From Rhizophagus sp. LPA8_4_AMF (Eukaryota; Glomeromycota; Glomeromycetes; Glomerales; Glomeraceae), in contig JADRCO010000769.1 in assembly GCA_021464525.1 (NCBI GenBank), positions 1-26,712 on the forward strand: DNA of 26,712 nt, in the 5' to 3' direction. The first letter of the stretch is position 1; every line of letters begins with the position of its first letter. Shown here one piece after another: positions 8,425 through 20,382 of this stretch. The translations under genes and the position numbers were made by a program. The notes below the pieces were generated by a model. The model was not told where the DNA came from and ran no database searches. It saw nothing but the letters and a program-made list of their open reading frames with translations.

Positions 8425-11400
8425 ATGACTGAAGTTGAAGGTATATTTATTACTTTTTTTTGGTCAATTAAATTATTTTTTTTTGTTGAATAACAATACT
8501 TTTCGTATTAACTATTTTTAATTTGACACATTGCGTTAGGGAGTATGAGTATGAAGTCATATCGACGTCGCCTAGCAGCATCTCCTCGTGTCAGAAAGAA
8601 TTTAATAAGACAAATAGAATCCGATGTTGAACGAGACGAAGGTTTTTATTTCTTATTTAAAATAATTTAAACCTTTAATATTAATTAATTGACTAATTAT
8701 CTAATGACGTGAATTTTGTTTTTACATGAACATTTTAAATGAATTAGATAAAAATCGAACACCTGCAGAGATAATACAAGATGTTCTGGCTTGTATTAAA
8801 GATCGAAACGAAGAATCTGCAACGCGAGTCGATAAACTAAATAGTTTGGTACGACTAATTAAAAACCATGAAAGATTAAAATATACATACCCAGCTAAAC
8901 CTTTTTTATATGGGTATGTGTTAAAATAATTCATAATAATTTTCTTACTTCGAAATAACTCATATTCCACTTGCATTGTGTTTCCGATCAGATTGAGATT
9001 TTGTGTATCGGATCCAGTAAAGGAAGTTAGGATTGCTGGATATCGAGCATTGAGGTATTTAATTGCAGATGCTGAAACATTAAAGCAAATTACAGATTTA
9101 CATTACGATATATTTATTATGAGGTAAATTATTATTAAATTTTTTTATTTTTTTTTTTTAATTAAAATTAATTAAAATTGTTGATAATATTATAGATCCT
9201 TAGCGAAAGATCCAAAATTATTCAATGATGAGAGAGAACAAGTTTTAAAACTTTTGCGAACTTTTTCAGATGTACCTGGTGGTACTAAATTAATACCTCT
9301 TGGTGTTATGCGAGCGATTGTGTCAATTGCCGAACAGCCTGATGAGAAATTAAGAAATATATGTCTAGAGACTCTGGCTGAAATAAGTATGTATAAAAAT
9401 TTATGATTAATTCAATTAATATAGACTTTTTTTTCCTTGAATAATTTTATATTTACACAAGTATGTAATATTTTCAGTGATTCGTGAGCCAAAAATTGTT
9501 ACAAATTGTGGTGGGATGAGAGTACTTCTTCAAGCTTTAATTGATGGACCTGTAGAACTTGCTGAATATTTGATAATGGCTTTATTATATGTGATAGATA
9601 CCCCGGATTCTAGAGAGTGCATTAGACCTGGAGTTGATTTAGAGGTTAGGATATAAACTTTGAAGGAAAAAGTGATTACAATTTACCAAAGTCATTTAAC
9701 GGATAAATTAAATAATGGCTAGATTGTACTTTCCGGGTTCACGGATGCTTGTAATAAAGGATCTAAATTTGAACAGCAGGTTAGAGCAAGTTCTAGAGCA
9801 ATCTCTGTATTATTAAAATCATGGACGGGGATTATATATCTTTGTAGAGACAATAAGCAAGCAATAAAATCTATCGTGGAATCGCTCAGGATAACTTCGG
9901 ATGAAACGAGGGTCAGTAGGTGTATGGTTTACATGAAAATTTTATTATTATTATCTGTTAAAATATCGGGCTATTTATGACCAAGATCTCTTATCCGATA
10001 GAAATTTTTTATAATCCATAGGAAATCATGCTTGATATGTTTTTCGACATTTTCAGGATAAAGACTCCAAATTGGTATCCTAATTTTTTATCCGGAAAAA
10101 GGATAACTGGTAAACCATTTTTTTAAATAAAAATTTTTTATTGTAATACATTTGATCGTCTAAATGATTTATTTATAGGACATAATTAAGTATTTAAGTC
10201 TTAATTTTGGAATACTAAATAATTATTATTATAGTATATGGTAATCCTGAACAAAAAGATAATTATATTGGCGAGCCTCCACCCTCATCCATAAATGTTC
10301 ATGACAGATTAAACTTATTGGACCATCATTTGGTGGTCTTACTTGATATATTTATGGATTCTGGACTTCTTGATGTATGTAATAATTATTGAGTTATCTT
10401 AATGCTAAATATTTTGTAAAAAATTTTGAATAGATTTTTTTTTTTTGTAAAATTATAGGCACTTGTTGAAATTATTGAGGATAAGAATCAACATGTTGCT
10501 CGCAAAGCTACACTTTTTATTGGTGAAATTCTTCAATTGTCAAATAGATTATTATCAGTGTCTCGTTCAATACGAATTCAAGTAAGATGTTTTATGTTTG
10601 AAATTTTCAACATTCATTACTTTTTAGTTTATCAAAATTAATTGAAATTCAGTCTCTACCGAGACTTTTTAGTTTAGCAACTAGGTTTGATGATGAGATC
10701 GTACGGCATAGTGCTACTGCTGCTCTTTCACATATCGATAATTTAAATAGAACACGAAGTCGGTTACAAATCAATAGTGCAGATAACGATTCATCACCTA
10801 ACCCTCGAAGTCGTAATGCTCGACAGGTTGAAAATGTAAAGATTAAGATGGGTATGCAGATTGATGATAAGCATTTTATGAGTTTGCTAATGGAGTCACA
10901 GGTTTGTGGAAATTTCTAAAGATAATGATGTGAATATTTACCCATTAATCTCTGACTTGAGAATTTTATAGGTCTTAAACACAAAAGATGGCAGAAAATG
11001 GGATTTTGAAACTATGATGGAATTGTTGCAAGGTCCATTACTTAATCCACGAAGATTAGAAGAAGCTATTAAATCCAAGTTTATAAAGCGTCTAATTGGA
11101 TTTTTCCGGCCAACTGGTCGAAGGTTCTCCGAAATTGAAAAGACCCCTGTAATTATTTTATTTCTCCTTTGATTAAATCATAATTAAGAAAATAATGTTT
11201 TGAGCTGTGTTCTTATATAAATAGGAAAACGAAATATTTGTAACATTGGGATGCACTCTCGTATCCGCATTATTAACATGTAGTGATGGTGTAAGATATT
11301 TAGAGAATAACAAGTTCTTGAGACAGATCGCAGATGGTCTAAATCAGCTTGATCCCGTATGTAATGTCTATTATAACTGAAAGATTTATGTAATTCCATA

Positions 11401-11971
11401 TTAATTTATTAATAATTACCTTTACCAAGATTAATGGAACTTCTGAATCCGAGCCATTGTTTTCTAAAGAACGAATAAATAACACACTTACATCTGGATA
11501 TTTCACCATCTTAGGATATTTTAGCAAATATAAAGAAGGTGTTAGGTTTGTTTCTTACATACATACCCACTTATACCTGTATTTTGTTAAATCATTTATT
11601 TTGCTAATGATCTATACATCTTGTTCCTATAAGATTATTGGAAAAGTTCAAAATTTTCAACACGTTTTATCATTTAAGTGAACTAAGAAGTCGCGAAGAT
11701 TTAATTAAAGCTATTATTACGAATCTGGACTATAGTCTGTATGTTGTTCCAAAAAATAATTTATAAAAAAGTAATACCAGTTTTCTTATAAATACTCAAC
11801 ATAATCAATTTACCTAATTAGAGACGGACATCCACGCATTCTTCTTTCCAAAGTGATGACATCAGGTTACAAGGTGATTAATTTATAAATTTGATACATA
11901 TCGAGTCCAATTATTCTCATTATCTTAACAAAAAAAAAAAAAAAAAAATTTTTTTTTTTTTTTTTTTTATT

Positions 11972-12013
<42 letters not shown>

Positions 12014-14051
12014 TTTTTTTTATTTATTTATTTATTCCTTTCCTTTTCTTTTCAAAGAAAAAGAAAGCATTACCTTTTTATTAAAGTTACAAATTTATAT
12101 CCCCATCTTACTAAATTTATTATGTTGTCAAATTTATATAGCGTGTAAGGTTATATGCGACAAAGCATTTGGGTCTGATTTTAAGGACGTCATCGAAAAA
12201 ATTTAATGAATGGGGAATACAACTGCTTATTACCCAGGTTTGTAATAAATTTCCGATTAATAATTTAACCTTATAGTTATTTAATTTTTTATTAACATAT
12301 TTAGTTATACGATCCCGCTATGGAAGTGTGTCAAATGGCGGTTCGTGTTCTTGAAGAAACCTGTAATCACAAGGAAAATATTGAATCGCTAGTTATGCTT
12401 CGACCGAGCCTGGATCATTTAGGAGAAGTTGGAAATCCTTTGTTGTTAAGATTTCTGTCTACTTCAATAGGATTCAAATATCTTTCTGAATTCGATTATG
12501 TCGAAAGGGAAATGGATGAGTGGTTCCAAGTAAATTTTAAATTAATATGGTACTTAATGCTACTTACAATTTCTAATAGCCGCATACCTTTGTATTTATA
12601 GAGTCGGAATCAATATTATGTTACTCAAGTAGAAGTTATGTTGTCAACAGCGTTAAAACTTGGTGGAGATGATAACCGTTTCGATGATGATGACAAAATG
12701 TTAGAGTATGATTTTAAAACAATCAACGTATTAATGTAATAGATATGTGGGCTTATTGGTTTTTTATAAACATTAAATAGGCAATCATTTGATGGAATAT
12801 CGCCTCCTCATTTTTATGGTGAACTTGCGAAAACTAACGAAGGTTGTCAATTATTAAGAGAAAAAGGTCATTTTCGCGAGTTCGCAAATTTTGTGAGAGT
12901 GCACAAATTAGAATCGCGTGACGCATCCTGTATAGCAAAACTTAAGTCGGTTCTTTGGGCTGTGGTAAGTAGAATTAATATGAAATTAAATGTATGTTGT
13001 CGTTCAGCTTTATATTTAATGTTAAATTCTATAATCTAGGGAAATATTGGGGCATCAAAGAGTGGATTACAATTTTTAGAGGAGGAAAATATAATTAAGG
13101 ATATAGTGTTCATTGCAGAAAATTCCTCAGTCCTATCTTTGAAAGGGTAATTATTACAATCCTATCAATGTTATTAAATTATGGTATTAAATTAACTTTC
13201 TTTGTTAATATGCGGATTATAGGACATGTTATTTTGTTTTAGGGTTAATAACAAAAACTGCATCAGGTATTGAAATGTTGGAAGAGCTTGGATGGGAGTG
13301 TGTATACGACGCTAGCACGGGAATAGGAACTGGTTTATGTATACCCGTAAATTCTCAAGCATTTCTATCCGTAAGTGTATATACATACATAAAAGTAATA
13401 TAATAGTAATATTGTTGATAACATGTTTACTTCTCTAGTTTCCTAAATGGATGTACACGGGTTTTAAATCAGCCCTTGAAACACCATCAAACCCTATAGT
13501 ACCAAGTTCACTGGTTGAAAGAAATTTGTTAAAAGCAATGGCAAATCTAACGAATCGAATATTATCAAATGCTGGCTCACGAAGTCTTTCAAAGTAAGTT
13601 ATAATATTTTGATATATTAATTATTTTAAATTATTAATGCATTTTATCTATTTTATTTAGGATAAGATCACAGCATCCAGAAGTATTTACTAATCTAAGT
13701 ACATATTATAAAGCAGTTCAAATGTTATCAACATATCATTATCGTTTACCTTCACGAAGACTCATAAGTGAATTGTTTGATGTGAATTTCACTTCAGAAG
13801 CGCTTGAAGAACTTGATAGGTTGGTAGAAACACAGCAAAATGATGAAATAAATGGAATATCAGATGAAAATTCAGATGACGGTAATGCGGAAGATATTCA
13901 ACAAAATGATAAAAAGTTCACGAGAACGCATCGCGGTAGCGATGGCGTAATCGCTGTAATGTCCGAAGATCAAAATGATATCAATGCTGAAGAAACTGTA
14001 CCAAAACAGGCATTATCACCTGTCTTGGTTATAAAAGGATTCAGGATTTGA
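8425..14051 (+). CDS. TORC2 subunit Rictor (Tsc11/Avo3, Ste20 type)
   Basis: Exons: 8425-8440, 8540-8641, 8748-8913, 8992-9123, 9196-9386, 9478-9644, 9723-9911, 10022-10109, 10235-10374, 10459-10581, 10653-10901, 10972-11148, 11225-11356, 11430-11545, 11634-11738, 11822-11873, 12142-12237, 12305-12529, 12602-12705, 12781-12964, 13040-13146, 13223-13370, 13439-13593, 13661-14051; 3555 nt, 1184 residues. Rictor is the helical-repeat scaffold of TOR complex 2, which phosphorylates AGC kinases and controls membrane, lipid and actin homeostasis. The N-terminal armadillo region (about 60-430) holds CVSDPVKEVRIAGYRALR and FDIFRIKTPNWYP. The RasGEF_N_2-like segment (522-580) has WDFETMMELLQGPLLNPRR and EEAIKSKFIKRL. 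NLDYSLDGHPRILLSK and the RICTOR_V region (about 912-985, VLWAVGNIGASKSGL, EMLEELGWECV) follow. The tail after about 1105 is acidic and low-complexity. It is shorter than yeast and human members, lacking the long C-terminal extension. Introns are 67-125 nt except intron 16 (268 nt). Confidence 0.93.
11930..12021. repeat. Homopolymer A/T fold-back inside Rictor intron 16
   Basis: Runs of 19 A (11930-11948), 20 T (11949-11968), 15 T (11974-11988) and 25 A (11989-12013) follow one another, ending in a short T run. Each A run can pair with the adjacent T run. It makes intron 16 (11874-12141) the longest in the gene. Open frames read through it are artefacts. Run lengths are the positions most likely to be wrong in an assembly. 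Confidence 0.85.
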
Positions 14052-14811
14052 ATTCTTTATTTATTGTTTCTAAACAAACATTGTATTGGTTTTTTTTTTG
14101 TATTATAATTTCTACTATCTATTTTCTATTTATATTTATTTATTTATCTTTTATTTCCTTTTGGACATTTTCTTTTTGCTCATCGAAGATTTTGTTTTGT
14201 GATTAAATAACACATACTATTTTTTATGCAAAATATTTAGAATATTTACAAAAAAAGATTATTACAGCAAATATCTTGTATGACTGCAATAATTTTTAAT
14301 TTTGTAATCTTTTTGTATTATACTAAAAATTATACCAGATATGTAATAAAGTTAATTCTTTATCAAGAAAAGGAATAGATTTACATCAGCTTAAACTTTA
14401 TTTAAATAGGTGCTTTTTTAATGAAATAATTTTGATATCAATATAAAACCAAACCTACATTAAACACGTCGAGAAATTGATTTATAAAACTCTCCAAATC
14501 AAAGTTTTTTAACTCTAATTTCTTATAATACGACAAACTTAAAATCCTATTTGGTATTCCAGACATCAAAAGTTTAATGCATGATAAATATGATGAATGA
14601 ATTTCTTATCAAGACGAAAAATAGCGAACTAAGTGCATTCAATCAACTCGCATTCAAGCTATATTCAGCCTTTTAAATTGCACAATAATATTTCAAACAT
14701 ACCACGGCTACCACGCCCTTTTATAAGTTAGGTATTTTTTGATCATCAATAAATTCTTAATATGTGCCACTTATTACGTAATAAATCTGGGTGCTTCGTA
14801 AAAGTACGTGT
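14052..14811. other. Rictor 3' flank
   Basis: AT-rich, non-coding. A candidate polyadenylation signal AATAAA lies at 14345-14350, about 300 bp after the stop. Just before it, acaaaaaaagattattacag (from about 14248) can pair with ctgcaataa and tgtaatctttttgt (to about 14318), a hairpin in the presumed 3' UTR. Nothing else is seen. Confidence 0.45.
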
Positions 14812-14821
14812 AAAAAAAAAA
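14812..14821 (-). terminator. RNA polymerase III terminator of the tRNA gene
   Basis: Ten A on the plus strand, so ten T on the transcribed minus strand, begin 15 nt beyond the tRNA 3' end. A T run of this length is a strong Pol III stop. Confidence 0.8.
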
Positions 14822-14836
14822 TCAGGATTTTAGAAC

Positions 14837-14921
14837 GCCCAACGGGGGGATCGAACCCCCAACCTTGAGATTACGATGGTTTCGTAAGAGTCTCACGCTC
14901 TACCGATTGAGCTAGCCGGGC
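14837..14921 (-). tRNA. tRNA-Lys (anticodon CTT), with a 13-nt intron
   Basis: The minus strand reads GCCCGGCTAGCTCAATCGG, the D arm, then TGAGA CTCTTA at the anticodon stem and loop (anticodon CTT, lysine). A 13-nt intron CGAAACCATCGTA sits one base 3' of the anticodon, the canonical nuclear position 37/38; the loop then closes with A and TCTCA. The variable loop AGGTT is followed by a T arm with GGTTCGATCCC (B box), and the acceptor strand GTTGGGC pairs with GCCCGGC (two G-U pairs). CCA is not encoded, as in eukaryotes. Spliced length is 72 nt. The intron and its position argue for a nuclear, not mitochondrial or bacterial, gene. Confidence 0.95.
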
Positions 14922-16790
14922 CTCAGCCACGTATGATTTCCTCTAATTGATTTATTTATAAAATAAAAGTCCTCTACTCAACAAATGGTTTCTCATGAAA
15001 ACTGATTTTATAATATTAATCTTTTTGATAATGTTTAAATAAAGTAATAAAAAAGGGTCCCGAAATTTCGTTTGTTCTAGAACGCGAGTATTGGAAAATT
15101 TTCTTGATCACGTGAATATTTTCGAATCATCTCACGTGCATTGTTACGTTTTTGTTGATATCTTTGATATCTTTAGGTTTAGTTACATGATATTTTCCAC
15201 AAATTTATTAAATTTATTTAAATAGAACTCTAAATAAATTTTGATAATGATCAGGTAAAATATGTAAAAAAAAACCTGAAATAATTGAAATAATTTCTGG
15301 TTGGTTTTATATAAAAGTATCAATAACGGTCTTATAGGATCACACAAGAGCTGCTATTATAAAATGTATATCAGATATACTCGTAAATCATTAGTTATTA
15401 GATCTCATAAAGTCATATTTTATCTCAAACAATCAGATTTGTTGACTAAAACTGGTATTTTTTTTTGACAAAGAACCTAACGAAGATCTAAGATCCCGTT
15501 GGTATTAAGTAGGGTTCCTTTTTATTTCTTAGACTGAAACTCCTTGAGTTTCTGCTTTTTCATTTTATCTGTTTAAAAATTTAAATATCCAATAATATAT
15601 GCTAATGTATAAATAATTTATTTATTTATTTATTTTACGTAAAGCAGGAACTAATGTATAAATAATAAAGATTATATGAGATATATTAAGAATTAATAGA
15701 TAATCATATGATCATCTTCATACTGTATGGCTATAAAGAATATATCAAAAAAGTATAGATATATAATAATTATATTTCTTATTTTATATATTCTTTGAAG
15801 AATCTTTTAAAAGTTTATAAATTCATCAAATATTCTCTTTATACCCTATGTTTCAATTAGTAGTTAATATTATTTTTATTATCGAACTTAATTAAAAAAC
15901 TGATGTAATTAATATTATTCATAATAATTTTACGTAATATCTTTAAAAGAAATTCTCGAATTACGAAATATTTCGAGTAATTTTACGATTGTAACATCAT
16001 ATACAGTACCATAACTAATGTCGTAATCGACGGCAAAATAAAATAAAATCAAGGGTTTTGTCGAAAATTTTAATGTCACATGATCAATTGATCGCAAAAA
16101 AAGAAGCACAGATCGATTGGGAATACATAAAGATTTCTTCGAATCGATTTCGAATCAACTATGTTAGGTTCTAATAACATAATATTTGATATATCCCTTC
16201 TCATTGAATAAATTTAAATTGATGATGATATCAATTAAAACGTATTGATACCTAAAATACTCAAGTCATTGATAAATTTGTGATTACTAAAAAAACCAGT
16301 CATGAACAAAATAAAAAATGAAGGTACTGTAATGGAGTGAAATTTACCCGAGATTTTCAAAATACTTTGCCTGATTTACAAGATTAATTAGAGAAAGAAA
16401 GGAATAATATAATATAGTAATAATATTAACGTGCGTTAATGTTATGATATGTTTATAAAAATTAAAGAATTAAAGTAACAAACATTTTACGAAAACTTTT
16501 TTAAAAACCAATCAGTCGACATGATTAAAATCATGTTTCTAATTAATTATTGACACCTTATAACTACTATAAGAAGAAAACAAGAAAGATTTATTAATTT
16601 TAAAACGTGAATTATATTACGTGATGAAAGATAGACATGATATGAAAAAAGAAACAAAATAATTATAACCTATTTTTGGGTATAATGCATGTTTAAAAGT
16701 AAAATTTTGAATTACTGCAACATAAAATTGCATCGGAAAATTCTAATCTTGTTAAGGACTTATTTTTTCTTTGTTAATCTCCTACCGCAG
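14922..16790. other. Gene-free AT-rich stretch
   Basis: No coding frame, RNA gene or bounded element that I can support. Two CACGTG hexamers lie 24 bp apart at 15109-15114 and 15133-15138. Short tandem tttattta units occur near 15616-15634. The tRNA upstream region is at the left edge. Confidence 0.5.
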
Positions 16791-16916
16791 CAATGATCGG
16801 CAAATGAAACATCGTGGACAAGGACCCAGTTCAATAAGAGTAACAGTGTTTCATGTTAAGTTTTATTATGAAAAGAAAACATTATGGACGCACAAAATTT
16901 ATGCTATCAAATCAAG
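16791..16916 (+). pseudogene. Isolated exon-like open segment
   Basis: A pyrimidine-rich acceptor ending ctaccgcag (to 16790) is followed by 126 nt of open frame and a good donor aag|gtaaga. The 41 complete codons give a mixed, protein-like composition (NDRQMKHRGQGPSS, then IRVTVFHVKFYYEKK and TLWTHKIYAIKS) unlike the Ile/Asn/Tyr-rich frames around it. No partner exon joins it convincingly on either side. It may be a lone exon of a decayed gene or chance. The family is not recognised. Confidence 0.3.
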
Positions 16917-18910
16917 GTAAGATGTTGAAATGGTCAGATGAAATAATTAAATAATAAAAAAAGAAATTAAGATCGTCGCAAACGGGATCCATTTTAAAAG
17001 AGCAATTTTTTTTTTTCAATTTATAGTTAACTTAGATAATTTCAATTTTGTAGTTAGAAAACCTAAAAAGAGTAAAATCTTCTTCCGAATTTATTGTTAT
17101 AATCTAATTAATCTATTAAACACATTATTTATTATAGAAATATTATTAGAATATCGGAAACTTATTAATAATTTAAAAAATTCATTGCTGTAAAAAGAAT
17201 ATTCTTGTATATTTAAATCTTGTTTCACTATCATTTATAAAATTACCCTGATTAATTAATTGAAATCATGACTAATTGTTATTTTATTTAAAATAACTGA
17301 TAGAAATTATTATGATAAATGTGATAAATGTGATAAAAAGTAGATTAGTTGATAAAGTTGATAGGCGTAACAAATTTGGAATGAATTAATATTTTTGTGT
17401 CACTAACGCGTATAGTGGCTCTAATTATAGCATGAGAGAAAAAAAAATGTATCCAACATTATATATATATACTAATACGTATATAATGTATATAAATTTA
17501 TTTTATTTAAAACTTAATCTTTATATAAATTTGGATAAATGAATAAAACAAATGAGTAATACCAATTTGGATACAAAATAAAATAATACAATAAAATGTA
17601 CATAAAATCATTAGATCTCGCGTCCGATAAAACATAATTCGTCTATAATAAAATAACAATAAAATGAGAATAGTATTATTTGGTAAACACGAAATAATCT
17701 TCACATATCGGACTATGCCCTGTTGGTTTCTTTTTATATTATCGATACAGTATATGAGTGGTTCATTTAATTGCAAAACTAGTTTAATATTTACATTCAA
17801 AAAAATATTTATTGTTTTTCTTTAATTGTATTTTTGTTTATCGGATTCGAAAGAGATTATTCCTATGATTTCCTTCAAAAAGGGGAATGATTCCATATTC
17901 TTTTATCAACAAATTTTCATTCCTAACTTATTTTGGTTTTTCCGTGAGTTCCCATTCCCCCTTTCTTCCAAGTACCCATATTTTTTTTTCTCTATTTCTG
18001 GACTTCTAAAGAAAGACACGTACATGATACAAACTTTAGTTTATTTATGATTAATAATCTTATCGATAAAAACATTTACATATGATCTTTACATACGATA
18101 AAAAAAGTTAATATGATCAAATAAGTTAAACAAAAGAATTCTAATTATTATTATATATTTCTGATCCGAGTGGCTTTATTTTGTGTTTTTTTTTTTATAT
18201 TATTACAATATACATTAATAAATGTGATTTTTTAAAAAATATATATCGCATGATTGTTCTTTTGTGATTTTGTGATTTCTCAAAAACTTTTTTTTTTCGT
18301 TTTTTTCGTTTTATTTATTTCCAATAACTTGGAACTTGGATTCATTTGAAATAAATGGGGCAAGGAATTTCTATGGCTAGAATTTTCAGAATTTGTCGGC
18401 GATTTATCCTATAATCTTATTTCTGCGCATATACTGCGCTTATAATAAAATTGTACAAATTGTAACCATAAATATTTCTACCAAATTTTATTAAGTAATA
18501 ATTATTATGATGTTTGATATATAACAGCTCTCATGCCTTCGCAGTAAAAAGAGAGAAAATTGTCAGAAAAAAAATAAAATGAGTTGATACAAATTATATT
18601 TGTGCATATAAACATAAATTTAGTAGTTTAAACTTTGGGAATTTATTCAAACTCCGGTATGATGATATATCGAGATACATATGAAAATCTTTGAAAAATA
18701 TTATCGTTTATAGATAATATATATCGAATTATCATAAGTTCATGCAGATTTATTTTTTTGGTCGGTTATCTCAATATTACATAATAATAAAATTATTGGA
18801 TAGTGACGAATAATATTAATAATATTATTATTGGATGATTTAAAAACCAAATAATAGTCTAATCGTCCGTTATTAAATAGTGTTCTAGTTGTATTCACAG
18901 TATAAAATTG
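16917..18910. other. Gene-free AT-rich stretch with short tandem repeats
   Basis: About 2 kb of AT-rich DNA. A short tandem repeat (gtgataaat units) lies at about 17311-17338 and an AT-alternating tract at about 17460-17492. Open frames of 70-97 codons here are dominated by Ile, Phe, Tyr and Asn, lack splice or start support, and are taken as random. Confidence 0.5.
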
Positions 18911-19158
18911 CTATGTTAGAATTTTTTTATTTCTTTGAATCTTCGACACTTTGGAAACATTGAACATGGCAAATGCTGAATTATATCTAACATAATTGTC
19001 GAATATCGATGAAATAACCTGATGAAAACAACAGTTGGCGAATGACTTAATGATCCTATCGTTGTCAATGAAACATTTGTCGGTAAAATTATTGTCGATG
19101 ATTGGTGAAATTGAAACACTGTAGTTGAAATGAATCGAGCCCAATAGTTAGGAAACAA
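18911..19158 (-). other. GC-richer patch with two overlapping open minus frames
   Basis: Two overlapping minus-strand frames of 77 and 80 codons stay open across the same 240 bp, which is less AT-rich than its surroundings. The sequence repeats short words such as ttgtcga and gatgaaat. One frame (with SISPIIDNNFTDK and VISSIFDNYVRY) reads slightly more like a protein than the other. No splice sites, domain or homologue is recognised. It could be a decayed gene or an internally repetitive non-coding patch. Confidence 0.2.
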
Positions 19159-20023
19159 TATAATATATTATTAACAATCTTTTTTTTTTGGAAAAGAGAA
19201 AAGAACATTCCTTTAAGTCTTATTACATATTTACTTAATTACAAAATAAAGACAAACTTAATATATTCGAAATTGGGAAGGCAGTGTGTTACATTAATTA
19301 CTAATAATTTTTGCAACTTATTACATTTCACATGCTACTACGATTTTGAAATTGCTGCGTCATAAACAATCTTTTCAGCGATAAAAACGATATAAAAAAT
19401 TGCCTAAAGAATATATATTAAATTCTTTTCGCTGTAACTTTCATAAGATTCTGATAATTAATTTCACATTCAGATTGTAGTAAACGAACTCTTTACTTGA
19501 TTGATTTCTTTGATATTGAAAGTAGCAGAAACTAAATTCTTTAAATTAAATATTTTGTTTAAAATATAAGGCTTAATAATTGGCTAAATTACTGCGTCTT
19601 TCGCGAATGCCACGATAATCTGTTAAAAGTATACCTATTATTAAGTTAGCATATAGGGTGACTAAATTTTTACTCTCGTTAAGTTGTTCAGATTTTACAT
19701 TCCTTTGAAAGAAACATCATTTGTATTATTTATGCGTCAACTCACAAAGAATAAAAGATCTTAAGATAGCGAAGCAATAAAAGTTATTATAATTTTATCA
19801 AGGTTTTTTTTTAATCTAAAATAATGATTTTTTTACCTGTCCTAAAATACAGTATGTCCATTTCTTCAGATTACTCTCAATACAATCCTTTTCTCAAGTT
19901 TATAGACCTAAACGCTAAGTATTGATTTATAGTATCATTATAAATTTTTGATTTTGAATTTATTTATTTTTTTTTTATCAGTTATGTAAACAAATATATA
20001 ATATATCCCTCGTGTACTATTAA

Positions 20024-20045
20024 TGTGTGTATATATATATATATG
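20024..20045. repeat. TG/TA microsatellite
   Basis: A tgtgtg stretch passes into about eight TA units. Confidence 0.8.
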
Positions 20046-20297
20046 TTTGAATTATTGGAACAAGGTGGACATAAATATGGTCGATTTTTCATTTTATAAG
20101 TTTCTTTTTTATATCCTATATCTTTCATCGTTAATACAAAAAAAAATACCGATTCTTTATATTACAAATATTACATATACTGAGTGTATCTTCTATATAA
20201 TGTAATATCATATGAAATAAGGCATATCGATTCTTACCTTAATTGAAGAAGACGGAAAATTATTTAATTCGTTTAATTGAATTTATTTGTTTATCAT

Positions 20298-20382
20298 TTT
20301 AGTTAAAATATTCCAGAATATTTTATTTATAAAATTCCAGGATATATTAGATATATTAGTTAAAAGATTCCAGGATATTTAT
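20298..20382. repeat. Degenerate tandem repeat containing attccaggatat
   Basis: The segment ttagttaaaatattccagaatattt (from about 20299) recurs as ttagttaaaagattccaggatattt (from about 20356), with an extra attccaggatatatt between them. It is two to three copies of a roughly 57-bp unit, moderately diverged. Confidence 0.55.

Noticed and set aside
8722-8976. 84-codon minus frame
   Set aside because: Antisense to Rictor exon 3, whose plus frame is conserved and spliced in phase.
11184-11527. Minus frames in the middle of Rictor
   Set aside because: Antisense shadows across exons 13 and 14 and their introns.
11891-12148. 85-codon frame rich in Lys and Phe
   Set aside because: It is the translation of the A/T homopolymer runs in Rictor intron 16.
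16950-17192. About 80 open plus-strand codons without ATG just after the lone exon-like segment
   Set aside because: It does not join the preceding donor in frame, and an open run of this length is about what chance gives over the whole desert.
17507-18050. Frames of 97 and 74 codons
   Set aside because: Ile/Tyr/Phe-rich, no splice or start evidence, no motif; expected by chance in AT-rich DNA of this length.
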